A stretch of 64,000 nt of DNA, from positions 3,162,001-3,226,000 of the forward strand of contig CAVNZM010000005.1 of assembly GCA_963693365.1 (NCBI GenBank), read 5' to 3'. Under the pieces are notes generated by a model, which was given only the letters and a program-made list of their open reading frames with translations, had not been told where the DNA came from and made no database searches. Positions 27,940-55,452 of this stretch are shown here, in pieces (position 1 is the stretch's first letter; the number at the start of each line of letters is the position of its first letter). This DNA comes from Amoebidium appalachense (taxonomy: Eukaryota > Ichthyosporea). Position numbers and translations under genes: made by a program.

Positions 27940-28640
27940 GGCTGAGGGAGGTGGCCCAGTGCGGGAATACCTGAGTTGCCAATTAGGCGGAAAGGGAAGG
28001 GTGGAAGGGCGGGAGGGGGAAGGGAAGGAGGATAATATGTTGGATACGCAGGGGGGAAGGGGGGGGGGGGGGGGGGGGAGCGGGCAGGGATGTGGGGAGA
28101 GGGAGGGAGAGGAGGGCACACTAATGCTTATGTACCATGGTGACGAGTGCACTTGAGCAACAATATTGTTTCAATCTCATTGTGACACTATAGGCGTTGG
28201 GAGCTTAAATCCGGGAGGGGGGGCAGGGGGGGGGGGGGGGGGGAGGGGGGGGAGGGGGGGGAGGGGGGGGGGGGGAAGGGGTTGCCAGTAGTGTGAAGCC
28301 AGAATTTTTCAGACCGTAAGGGAACCCTGTTGAACACTTGCCCATTAGGCGGAGGAGAGAGAGGGGGAAGGAGAGAATGAAGAGCAGTGGAGAGGAGGAA
28401 GGGGTTGGGGGGAGGGAAGGGGGGCACACTAAGATTTATGTCACGTGAATGAGGGAGCAACGAGCTAATCTTAATCATAAATGTAAGAGACCTAAACAAA
28501 TCACGAGATAGGGAAGAGTGACTAACCGGGGAGGAAGAGGGGGCAGGGGGAGAGGTGGGGGAGGGGGTGGGGGGAGGGGGGGGGGGGAGGGAGAGAGAGA
28601 AAGAGAGAGGGATATTGCCCGTTTTGTGAAGCCGCAGATA
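27940..28640. repeat. Diverged tandem repeat, period ~320-370 bp
   Basis: Recurring blocks: GGGCACACTAATGCTTATG (28103) and GGGGCACACTAAGATTTATG (28421); GTGTGAAGCCAGAATTTTTC (28297) and TGTGAAGCCGCAGATATTTT (28625); CAATTAGGCGGAAAGG (27979) and CATTAGGCGGAGGAG (28346). Separated by poly-G. No coding potential seen. Confidence 0.5.
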
Positions 28641-28869
28641 TTTTTTCGACGGTAATGGATATATGGGATATATGGGCTAAGGTTGTGCTAGCAAATTCTT
28701 CATCGGATTGAGTGAATGTTCATACTGCTGCATGAGGCTAGAAAACACCCTCATATAATGTATCTCAGTACACAGTCATGGCCGCCGGTGCGATGGGTCT
28801 GTCACCCCCCCCCCCCCCCTCCCCCCCCCCTCCCCCCCCCCCTCCCCCCCCCCCCCCCCCTGCACCTCC

Positions 28870-30354
28870 CCCCCTAGATCCCCATATTCCCACCTAATTA
28901 TAAACCAAGAATTCGAAACGTTCCCGAATTTCTACTTAAAGCTCCCAATGTTGATAGAATACCAGTTTCTTGCGGGTACCTGCCATTATCAAATCTACTT
29001 CTTGAATCTGTTTGTTCTGCAGGCATACAGCTGAGCTAAGCTGCTGGGCCAGCAACAAAAACGACTTTGTCAACACACTGTCTCTCTGCGAACTTTCCCT
29101 CACGGTTAGTTAGTTTCACGGCCCTCTGAACCCACACACGTGCACGCTTAGCTTCTTGGAACCTTACATAGCATATTATTATACAATTGGTTATCAAACT
29201 TGTAACTTGTAAAAAATGTTGTGATGTTGCCTGATATTCCTTTTATTGCCCCAGTTAGCAACACTGAGACTTTCAGCCACTCGAGCTCCACTGCAGTACA
29301 GCTGGCACTTGGCAGGCCGCAGCTGATCAGCTGACTGGCTCAGATTCTCAGATTCAGAATGCTCATTTTGGGCTTCCTCGGACTCCTATTGGTTCGTATT
29401 TCCCGCCAAGCCGTTGATGGCAACAAGATAAACCTAATATGGTTGTTTGTTTGTCAATGTATTACGAACCCTGTTATTCACAGGCTAAAAAACAACAAAA
29501 ACACTCGCCCCTTGTCAGAGGAACTGGGGAGAGCAACCAAGTATTAGGAATTCTGGCTTCACGACTCAACGGTTCCATTAGTTAAGTTAATGTTGTTGAT
29601 GTCCTTTGTTCAGACTGCTTATTTTACCAAAACAGGCTCTACTAGCTGTCTTTTATAAGTAACCAGTAGCTGGACACGGGCTTTTTCATCTGGTGAACCA
29701 GCAGTTTGACCATACATACAACCACCACACGCTTTTTTCCCAGCCTCAGTGGATCATAGTCCACTTCCCACCGTGTTGATCTTCCTTAGGTTAGAGTGAA
29801 GTCTGCATTTGGAAGGCTGCTGAAAAGGGTAAGAGCAGCGAGACTTGTAGGGGCTAGCACGTAGCAGGGATTTTAAAACATAAGCGAAAGGAAAACGGCT
29901 TTATTGCAATCCCTCATCCTCACGGTCCCGGGGCGCTTTCCGATGGTGCACGGTCACTGCAAAGCATGTATGTGTTCAAATATGATGAATTCACGTAAAT
30001 TCTGCAGGCCCACTGCGTAACCCACGGGCGTTGCCCGGTATACACAAGCCCCTGCTCGTCCATGTACAAACACACGTCAGTGCACATCCGCAAATGCATT
30101 CGTCTGCACAGGTGCAGAAACACCCACAAACGTACTCACATCATGCGTGTGTACACGCACGTACGAACTCGTGTGTGCGCGCGCACACACACACACACAC
30201 AAGTACACTCTCTCGTGAAATGCGCGTGCCCACGTGCACACGTGCGTTCACACAAACACACGACACAAATACACATACATTGACACAACCATGACCCCCC
30301 CCCCCCCCCCCCCCTTCTTTTTTCCCCACCTCTTTCCTTCCGTCGCCACCACAA

Positions 30355-30400
<46 letters not shown>

Positions 30401-30558
30401 ACACGCACACACACTCACTACCCTTGTTAGGAACGTGTGGCCAGCAGTTTGAATCCACGATACATGTCTCCCCTTTTCCCCTCCCTTTTTGCACTTCAAT
30501 TCCTCTTGCTAACCGTGCACCCCAATAACACTCGCGTCTCTTTGCACCATCCAGGAAC
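28870..30558. other. Intergenic DNA upstream of the CorA-type gene
   Basis: Unique sequence 28870-29930 without convincing ORFs, then a degenerate CA-rich stretch (30050-30420) with one poly-C run. It probably holds the promoter; I see no distinct TATA box near 30559. Confidence 0.5.
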
Positions 30559-46324
<15,766 letters not shown>

Positions 46325-47079
46325 GGTTTGCGCACATAATAACATTTTATGCAGAAACCTGTTGGTTCCTCGACCATTGTCAAAGTTTCTAGACATCTTG
46401 TGGTGGCATGCAATACCTACCATTCCACACGCTTTGCAATACGACATTGTGTTTAGGGATTATTGTACTCATTGCGCCTCACAGATAAAGGTGAAGTGGA
46501 TAGCAAGTAAGATACCTAGATAGATGTAAGATTTGTACCGATGAATGTTTGAATGTGGTTGCCAATAACGAATATTATCATAAGTGAAATAGCCAGTTAT
46601 GGTGTGTGTAGCGGATAGGCTGGTGTTCAGTGCTTTTGTAACTGTTATAAATCTGTCATAAATATTAGCCAAACCACTCTAGCAATAGAACTGGGAGATA
46701 ATTGTAGGTGCTCCCAACTGAAAATCATGTCGTCCTAAGCTTTCGTCCTACAAATATGTTGTGCTCTCTCTTTTTTTTTCCCCCTTTCTTTTTTGGCAGT
46801 GGGCAGGGGCCATGGCTGGATTGGATTTTATATGCCTTTTTGTTTTATCTTTATGAATTTATTTTGGGACCAGACGGTTAACTCAGAGGGTCAGACGATA
46901 TAAGTAGTCAAAATGTAAATGATGCTGTGTGCATGCATTTGGACTGATTGCATCTATTGTGCCGCTGGATCGGCACACTCTAAAGCCCGGTAGTGACTGG
47001 GTAATCGTAAATGTATTTGACGGACCGGGCCGGCTGCCCACCATTGTCAATGGGGTGCATGTGTTTCAAGATTGGCCTG

Positions 47080-47156
47080 CTTGGTAGCCTTCTCTCTCTC
47101 CCTCTCTCCCCTCCCCCCAGGCCTCCGTCTCCTCTCTCGCTCCCTCGCTCCCTCTC

Positions 47157-47204
<48 letters not shown>

Positions 47205-47230
47205 GTCTCTCTCTCTCTCTCTCTCTTTCT

Positions 47231-47292
<62 letters not shown>

Positions 47293-47450
47293 CCTCTGTC
47301 CCTCTCTCTCTCTCTCTCTCTCTCTCTCCCCCCCCCCCGCCTCTTTCTCTCTCTCTCTCTCTCCCTCTCTCTCCCCCTCCCTCCCTCCCTCCCCCTCTCT
47401 CCCTCTCCCTATCTCTCCCTCTCTCTTCCCCTCCCCGCCTCCCCTCTCTC
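47080..47450. repeat. (CT)n-rich tract
   Basis: CT repeats with interspersed C runs in the intergenic region after the CorA-type gene. The long ORFs on both strands here are repeat artefacts. Confidence 0.97.
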
Positions 47451-48287
47451 TGGCTACCTGCACGTGCACACTTCCAATTGTTGACAAGTTGTTGAACACA
47501 AGAACGAATAAACTATGATGAACTAATGCTGCATTCATGCGATATACTATCTGTGGTCGCCAGAAGCCCAGAAGAGGCATGTGCATGTCTTCCGCACCTG
47601 TGTTTCTAATTTGCGGACGGCTGCAGAACCCCAAAGTATTCGGAAGTTGAATGCATACTTGCCCCGGCACTCAGGCAGTCGAACACTTTCGAGCTTGGGT
47701 GTGTGTGCCACGGGCACAATGGTACAACAATTAGTGCCACCACGCAAATAACAATGCAGATCTCATTGTTCATGCCAAAACACTCCCTGCAGCTGCTATT
47801 AAATATTTTAGGAAGAATCTTGTTGTGTGTCATCAAAAAACATGTATAGGCCTACTGTTGACTCGATTTCGCCAGCTTTCGCCATCGTCACCATCCCGGC
47901 GCCCGATGTGATATCCCGATTCCCGAACTTTCAACTGGTATGCACACTGGTCATCTGTCAAAGCCAATCATAACACACCTTGGCACATTTGCCCTCCTTA
48001 AATGCCTTAAAAAGTGATGACGAGTCACATGACAAACCAATCATAATTCTCGAGCCCCCTGTTATCACATTCCACAATAATCCGCCGATCTGAGATTGTG
48101 ATGACGGCGCCATATGCATCCAGGCTGCCGGCGGCGCTTTCAGACCGGTCACCTTTCACCTCCTTTCACCATCCCAAGAAGTTCCAAGTAGACAGGTCAA
48201 AATTACGTTTCAAGCTCAAAAACACTAAGGAAATACCTAAAGGTTTACAAAACTACTGAAAGCTTCACATCTCAAATCACGGAAGCC

Positions 48288-48295
48288 ATATATAG
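48288..48295 (+). promoter_or_regulatory. TATA-like element
   Basis: TATATAGA about 210 nt upstream of the ATG at 48504. Confidence 0.3.
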
Positions 48296-48503
48296 AAGCA
48301 AAGCCTATTTCACCATCACTGACAATTTTTTCCCCATCTGGCCCAACATCATTCCTAACGGTTTTTGAAGAAGCTTCCCCGAACAAGTGAACCACACGAT
48401 AAGTTTCAAACACCTGTCAGGACCCATTTGTCGCATTACCTACTCTGAGCATACAAAAGGGAACCTTAAAAAAAACACAAATATTTTTCTCGTGACATTG
48501 GCC

Positions 48504-49294
48504 ATGGAATCTTTTCTTTTACCCTGTGCCCTGCTTGCCTTGCAGGCCGTTGTAGTGACAGCCCAGGAACCCACCCCCACAGGAAATACCGAAGGGTAGG
48601 TTTTGGCACACCTTTCGCACAACTTTGTAGTGGTTTGGGCGGGTTTTCTTGGGTGATGAAGTTGCACACACGTGCTAGATGTTCGCACTGATAGTGGGAT
48701 TTTTTTGCACCATGTCTCCATTGCATGCTTAATCTATCATAATGCACGGTGCGGGTGTGTTCCTATGTGCGCCTGTGGCCGCATACTACGTACAACGTGA
48801 ACAAATGTTCGTGTGTGTGCACTGGTGCCCGTATCATACATACAGCGTATTTTTCACGTGCACGTGTGTATGTTATCACTTCTTGCAATGATCATCTCTT
48901 GGGTTTTCGTTCTCACTCCTACATACTGATGCTTTTAAATACTCCCTTCCCACGCAGAGAGAGCAACAACCACAAGCTCATATTCATCGTTACCTTCTCT
49001 GTGCTTGGTGGCTGTGCGGTGTTAGGAACATTGGCCATACTTTTCTGGAAGCTCTGCTGGCGGCATAAAGCAAAAACCAATTTCAGAACATGTGGTGACA
49101 TCAACGTAACAAGGAAAAGAAACAAAAAGAACGTGGAGTCAGGGCTGCCTCCGACAGGCAAGAGTGTAAAAGTTGTGGCGCACGTGCCAAAAACAAAGGA
49201 GCAGTTTCTTGGTGTCACCATTAACAGCAATGATAACCGCAACAGTGGAATAACGGACTTTGCAAAAACACTGGACGCCACATACAGTACCTGA
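48504..49294 (+). CDS. Small secretory-pathway single-pass membrane protein
   Basis: Exon 48504-48595 encodes a signal peptide (MESFLLPCALLALQAVVVTA) and a short Thr/Pro segment; it ends in phase 2 (GAAGG followed by GTAGGT). Exon 48958-49294 starts in the matching phase, encodes a transmembrane helix (LIFIVTFSVLGGCAVLGTLA at roughly residues 38-57) and a basic cytoplasmic tail, and ends in TGA (142 residues). Type I topology with a tiny ectodomain is predicted. It resembles in plan the protein at 55453-56670. No family recognised. An alternative 3' exon at 49935-50403 is listed separately. A TATATAGA element lies ~210 nt upstream. Confidence 0.6.
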
Positions 49295-49763
49295 CGAGGG
49301 TAATAACCACCCTCCCCCCTCCCCCCCTCCCCCCGCGCGAAACTTTGAAATATAAGAAAAATTAAGGTGTGGAAAACTAGGTCCCCTCCGTACTGCTCAA
49401 AAACAAATCGTTGTGCACATGGCAACAGGCACAAGGGCATGCACAAATACGCATGCAGGCCCATGTGCACACACGAACACATGCAGCCAAACACTACATG
49501 TCAGGGTGGTCCTGCACTTTTTCGCTTTCTCCCTCTGTGTTTGTTTTTATATATTTCTCCGACTACGTCCCCCCCCCCCCCCTCCCCCCCCCCCCCCCCC
49601 CTTCCCCCTCCCCCTCCTCTAGAGCTATATATCCTTCTCCCCTATCCTTTGGAGTGTTTTTCTAATTCCAACTGATCCTCTGTCCCGCCTGGTCCCATGT
49701 GAAGGTGCCGCGGTCTATTCGCCCGTAGGAGCGAGATTTATTGGCTGTTGGGCTTTTGCCATC

Positions 49764-49807
<44 letters not shown>

Positions 49808-49934
49808 GGGGGGGGGGGGGGGGCATTCCCTTGGCATTTCTTCCCAAGACTTTTTGTTTTTTTTTCTTTGGCCGGCATGTTCGGAGATATTAGGGATTCG
49901 TGACTTATACCCATCCCCCTATACCCACATGCAG

Positions 49935-50403
49935 AATGGGCACCTCAAGTGACGATGCAACTTCCCCTCGTGGCTCAAGATTTCAGCGCGAAAAGACCCC
50001 ACCATTTTCTGAGAGAGCAGGATCCCTAGAAACCGTTTCCTCGTGGGCGTCGGATCACACATCTACCTCCTCTCCTGATGTTCTAACGAAGAAACCCAAT
50101 AAAACCTCTGCAAAATTCGGCAAGATGGAATCTACGGGGTCAACCAGCGGGCCCCCTGCCATTCCTCCCAAAACGACAAGTTACCAGCGCCCCCACACAC
50201 CTGCCTATGATGAAAACTTAAACGAAAACGATGAAATTTCGCAAAATCAAAATTTTGAACGGGGTACTACGAAGTTTAACTCTGTGGGGCGCTGGACAAC
50301 AAAAAGCGGCAAGAGTAAAGATAGAAGACCTACCGTCTTAGGAGTCTCGGGGGAAAGTATTAATGTGTCTGTACCCGGCCATTTGCAGACCAACTATGTG
50401 TAG
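49935..50403 (+). CDS. Alternative or separate 3' exon: Ser/Thr-rich tail with SH3- and phosphotyrosine-type motifs
   Basis: Preceded by a clean acceptor (CCCACATGCAG) and open for 156 codons to TAG. The reading frame (one base, then ATG GGC ACC) needs an upstream exon ending in phase 2. Exon 48504-48595 fits; exon 48958-49294 does not, because it has no good phase-2 donor before its stop. So the two 3' exons may be mutually exclusive, giving a membrane form and a form lacking the TM segment, or this exon belongs to an unrecognised gene, or an internal acceptor is used. The product is hydrophilic, with PPAIPPK (class II SH3-ligand type), AYDENL (possible pTyr site) and many Ser-Pro sites. Poly(A) signal at 50772. 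Confidence 0.5.
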
Positions 50404-50771
50404 CCTAAGTTAAAGTTTAAGGTTTTGCGCTGAAAAGATGTGTTATTTGAAAAAGGGATACAGCTAGTTATTGGGCGAATTGAATGCTGGCGGAGTAAGT
50501 TACCATATTCATTATACTGGCCTTTCCGTATTTGAACTTCCAAGAGTGGGGTCATGTTTGCAAATATGAAGTCATTGCCAGCTTTATCATTTTCATTTCA
50601 AAATTAAAACGATATGATGGCTGCAATGTACTAGTGATATGTGGATCCTGAATATACATATCTTGGATAAAGTATTTCGGGATGATCTTTTTTTGGTGCC
50701 TGCTGTCAGTGTGTATATATATATATATTCACACCTGCCACTACACTACACAGTAACCCAATCTGTCGAAA

Positions 50772-50777
50772 AATAAA
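50772..50777 (+). terminator. Poly(A) signal
   Basis: AATAAA ~370 nt after the TAG at 50401-50403, in AT-rich non-repetitive DNA. Confidence 0.45.
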
Positions 50778-50976
50778 CTGTTGTGAACAAACAAACATGA
50801 TGTTTCATTGCACTAAAATCCACGTGGGCCTTGCTTCCCATCAGGTATGTACAGATCACTGCGTGATCAATCCTCACCTTGGCTCTGAAGGACTGATTGC
50901 TTCAGTTACATAGAGATATATAAGCACGGCGGCAGCGCAGCCGCTGTCCGGGAGAGGGGGAGTGGGGGGTGGGGGT

Positions 50977-51017
<41 letters not shown>

Positions 51018-52077
51018 TCCCTCCTTCTACCTCCGGCCCCCTCCCCTCCCCCCTCCATCCCCTCCCCTCAACCTCCCCAGAGGGAACACACAAACCCACA
51101 ACACGTGGCAAGACACCACCACATGTGCAGTGACCAAACGGCACACCAAATTTGATAATAAACCCCCCCCTCCCCCCCCCCCCCCCTCCCCCCCCCCCCC
51201 CCCCTCCCCTTCCCCCCTCCCCCCTTGTCTCTCCAGGCCACATAATTCTGCAATAAGATTTGATCGAATTTTTCATCCACTTCACATTTCCATAAATAGA
51301 TATCTCCCCACCCCCACCCTCACCCCCCGCCCATCCTTCCCCCCTTCCCTGGCCCCCACCCCTTTCTCCCACGCTTTGGCTCAATTCCGGGTCGTCCCGG
51401 GCTTGAGGAGGATAAAATCAAACCTTGGGTTTGGCGCTTGGCGGTGAGTGTTTGGTTGGTTTTGGGTGGTGGTGGTGGTTGGGTGAGTGGTGATGGGGGA
51501 GGGAGGGGAGGGAGGGGGCATGAAGATAGCAGTAGGCTTCAACTGCCGTGGAGGGCTCCTCCCCCCCCCCCCCCCCTCCCCCCCCCCCCCCCCCCTCCTC
51601 CTCCGGCCCTACCCTCTCCCCCATCGGTTCACCATTCACCGGACCTCATGACTCGCAAGGTGAGGGAGTGAGTCTTCAGACAAAGCTTTTTTTTTTCTTT
51701 CTTTCTTTCTTTTTTTTTTTTTTTTTTTTTTTTTTTGCCGCGCGGAGGGAGGGGGGGGGGGGGGGGGGGGGGACTGAGCTGCCGTCGGGCACAGCAGGAA
51801 ATATTGCCTCAAGGGATTGGATGGAATGTACGGACGGGCTGCCCCATCACAAAGTGACTACCATAGCTGGCTACCGTATACTAGGATACGGCCCTGGGAG
51901 CGAACATTCGTCTTTGGGCTGCCTTTCGAAGGCTTACCCAATGCCGAACATGCAAAAAATAACAAATTAGAAATAAATGAAAAACAAGTAAGCAACTTGC
52001 AACAAAGTGTGTGTGTGCGCGCACGCACACACACACACACACACACACAAACCACACACACACACACGCACGCGCCC

Positions 52078-52346
52078 CGGGGGGCGGGTTGGTGCAATGG
52101 TAAGATCTCTGCGTGTCAAGCTCAAAGTCTTTTTGTTAAAGTGAGCTGTGCTCACTTTCCCACTAGTGTTGCTGCGGCTAGAACCGTGGGATAAGGCGTA
52201 ACTAAAAATAGTGCCAGTTGGGGTCAATTAGAATCCTGACTTATGAGTGTGCTATACAGTACGATCTGTGTCTAGGCGGAAGACGGTAAGCTCCCCTGAG
52301 GCAGTGCCTCGCCGGGAGTGAAACGGGATAAATAAAATAAAATAAA
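52078..52346 (+). mobile_element. Candidate tRNA-derived SINE
   Basis: Begins after a CG-rich simple repeat with GGGTTGGTGCAATGGTAAGA, which looks like the 5' arm and A box (TGGTGCAATGG) of a tRNA. About 200 bp of unrelated body follows, and it ends in GAAACGGGATAAAT followed by an (AAAAT)n-type tail, the usual end of a SINE. A clear B box (GGTTCGANTCC) is not visible, so tRNA origin is not proven. No ORF. Only one copy seen in this window. Confidence 0.45.
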
Positions 52347-53040
52347 ACACACGCACGCGCCCCACACACACGCGCGCGCGCGCACACACACACACACGCA
52401 CACAGGCACCCCCTCCTCCTCTCCTACCCCTACTCAGGGGGGGTAGGCGGTGGTGGTGGTGATGGGGGGGGGGGGGGGGGGGGGATGGGGAGATGGGAGG
52501 AGAGGGGGGGAGGGGGGGGGGGAGGGGGATGAAAAAAATACTGAGCCGATTAACACAAGTTTTCAGTAAAGAGGAAAATACACCCAGACACCCACACCAA
52601 CCATCACACACTCTTCAAGTTTCTCTCACATTTTCATATGCTTCAGTGTTTGCTCTTGCCAGGATAGCTATTATGTAACTTCATCCCCCCCCCCCACACC
52701 CCACCCGGCCTCCTCCCTCCCACACCACCACCACCATCACCACCCCCCTCCTCCCCCCTTCGCGATCGCCACCCCCCCCCCCCCCCCCTCCCTCCTTCCC
52801 CCCTCCCCCCCCCCCCCCAAAAAAAAAAAAAAAAAAAAAAAAGACAGGGAAGAGGGGCGGAGAGGGGGGGGGGGGGGGGGGGGGGGGGTTATAAAAAAGA
52901 AAGGCCCCCCACTACATGCAACCTTCGGAATGTGCACAGGTATTCTAAGTTTCAGTGTTTGAGTGTGTTTTTCCTCGTTGAATTTGATGTTAAATGGGAG
53001 ATTTTTTTATTTTACGGTTTTGTTCCCGGATGGTCCCTCA

Positions 53041-53755
53041 GGTCCCTCAGAGGAACTACCGGCTTCCACCCAGCACCAACTATATTCTAGCTAGGTTGCT
53101 ATGAATGTTTTATGGGAGAACCGGTGGTTGGTTTTATCTCCCACCTCCTAATGTGCCCTGATCCCTCCTTCCTCTCCCTCTCCACCTCCCCCCCCCCCCC
53201 CCCCTCCCCCCTCCCCCCACCCTCCCCCCTGGCCCCCTTCCCTGAGAGCGACCCTTCGTTCCCCCTACAAGAACAAACATACACCGTGAAACATATTAAT
53301 AAGTACACATGTACGCAAACACAAACCGTGGCGGCCCCCCCTGGGGGGGGGGGGGGGGGGACTGAGGGGGGAGGAGGGGGGGGGAGGGGGGGGGGGGGGG
53401 GGGGGAAGGGGAAAGGTCCCGGATTGGTTGGTGGGTTGATGAGGTTTTGGCTGCAGGGTGTTTAGGTGGGAGGGGGATGAGGGGTCGCGAGTTTCGGAAG
53501 TGCCCTTGAACGTGGGTGCCACAGGTGGCGGTGGTAGGCCCAGCTGAGGGAAGGGGAGCAGCGCCGATATCCTCAGCGCCCTCCCTCCCCCCCCCCCCCC
53601 CCCCCCCCCCCGTCGTCCCCCGTACCCCATCACTACACCGTCATGATCACTATCTTTAATCAGATCTTTTTCTAGAAAAGGAAGCCGACCACGGGGCCAG
53701 ATAGACAGGGAGTCTCAGGAGGAGGAGGAGATGCTGGTGCATGCATCATGATATG
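53041..53755 (+). CDS. Tentative terminal exons of an unidentified small gene
   Basis: Exon about 53050-53095 (acceptor CCCTCAG, reading RNYRLPPSTNYILA) joins in phase to an exon with a strong acceptor (CTTTTTCTAG, first base 53676) reading KGSRPRGQIDRESQ then EEEEMLVHAS and TGA at about 53755. The first acceptor is doubled (CCCTCAG repeated after 9 nt), which would add or omit three residues in frame. A candidate start exon ending in ATG ACT CGC AAG before a GTGAGG donor sits at about 51647-51658. The donor at 53095 (GTTGCT) is weak. In another frame the 53676-53796 exon reads a fragment resembling the first strand of a C2 domain and ends at a GTACGG donor. No family assigned. Confidence 0.25.
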
Positions 53756-53852
53756 TTCCGCAGAAAATCTCAGAGGCAAAGGTATCAAAAATGGAGGTAC
53801 GGTGTAGTAATTATACGGGGCCGGCCGGGGGCTGGGTATGGTGGAGGGGTGG

Positions 53853-53889
<37 letters not shown>

Positions 53890-54023
53890 GGCCTGGGGGG
53901 GGGGAGGGGGGAGGGGAGGAGGTGCGGGGGGCGGGGGAGAGGGGGGGGGGGGGGGGAGGCCCTGGGAGCAGGGAAGGGAGGGGAGGAACGGAGGAGGAGG
54001 AGGAGGAGGGAGAGAGGGAGGAG

Positions 54024-54221
<198 letters not shown>

Positions 54222-55383
54222 CACCAGAGCTGAGGAGCCACCCCAGACGGGGCGTCTGGAAGGCGTGCACGGTCACAGGCGTAGGTGACGCGTGTATGTA
54301 CGTATAGGGGGTTTACGCTCTACGTACAGTATTTTTGCGTAATAATCATCCCTCTCATAGAGCGGCAGTGCACGTGTGCGGCACCGTGTGCACGTGTCAC
54401 GCCCCCGACACACACGTTTGCATTGCCATAGATCAGCGCTAATATGTACATATCATGCGTGATCTGTTGTGTGGATGGCAGAAGATTGTCCCCCAGCACC
54501 CCCATCACAACCCACTATAAAGAATTTTAAAACCATGTTCAGGTATCTCAGTCTTTACTTGTTACTGAATAACTCGTAAGGTTTTATTGCCTCCTAAGTA
54601 TGCCGTGCATACTTACATATCTCTAGGTTGAATAAATCCAGTCAAAAGAAAAAAATGCTACCTGGCCGCGTGAGTCAGGCTGGCTGCCGCAGTGCCGCCG
54701 GCGCCTGCCCCTACTTGAACGTTAAATAACAATTGAATGATAAAATATATGCAAATAGATACATTCTATTTTCTATTTATAAGTGATATTAAACACCTTT
54801 CAGTTCTATGTCTGTAACCGAATATTCCTTGGATGTTGGCTTGCAAGTTTACACCTAAGAATATATTTTTTTCAATTTTTTGAGTGCTCTGATCTTCGTG
54901 TCACACCCCACACGCCTGAGTTTTAGGGGAACCCAGCGCTGAAGATGGCAACCAATCAACACGCAGTTCGTCATCGAAGGCATTCCGCACAATTAACGTC
55001 TACCCAATCGGAAGGCTCTAAGACAGGATTACGAAGAGTGATGCAAATTTTAGCTTGGTCCACAATCAGCGTGTGTTCAGTATACTTAAAGAATACGCGG
55101 GGGTCGTTTTGTATAGCATTTATATAGTATAAGCTAGAGGTAATGATTGAATTCTAATTGCTATATGATATCATTTAAAAAGGCATTTTATATTGATTAT
55201 AGCTATTGTAATCCCAACATATCCAACTCCGCCGCTTTCATGCAGTGTGAACATTAACGCGAATTGCAAAACTATTTTTGCCCTACTTTCATTCAGTGTA
55301 TATAAATGATAATGAATGATAATCACACCTATGTGTACATGTTAGCTTGACTCTGACTGTAGTCATTCCTACGGCGCCATAGT

Positions 55384-55390
55384 TATAAAG
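55384..55390 (+). promoter_or_regulatory. TATA-like element
   Basis: TATAAAG about 65 nt upstream of the ATG at 55453 of the receptor-like gene, at a sensible distance for a short 5' leader. Confidence 0.5.
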
Positions 55391-55452
55391 ACCAAAAACC
55401 AGAGCGTTCTGTGATAATAGTCAAACAGTTCAACGCAAGAAAAATCAACATC

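Noticed and set aside
27849-28152. Minus-strand ORF piece MQGTELHVGHLAPGTTT
   Set aside because: Part of a 488-codon ORF that runs mainly through CA, GA and palindrome repeats; no independent support.
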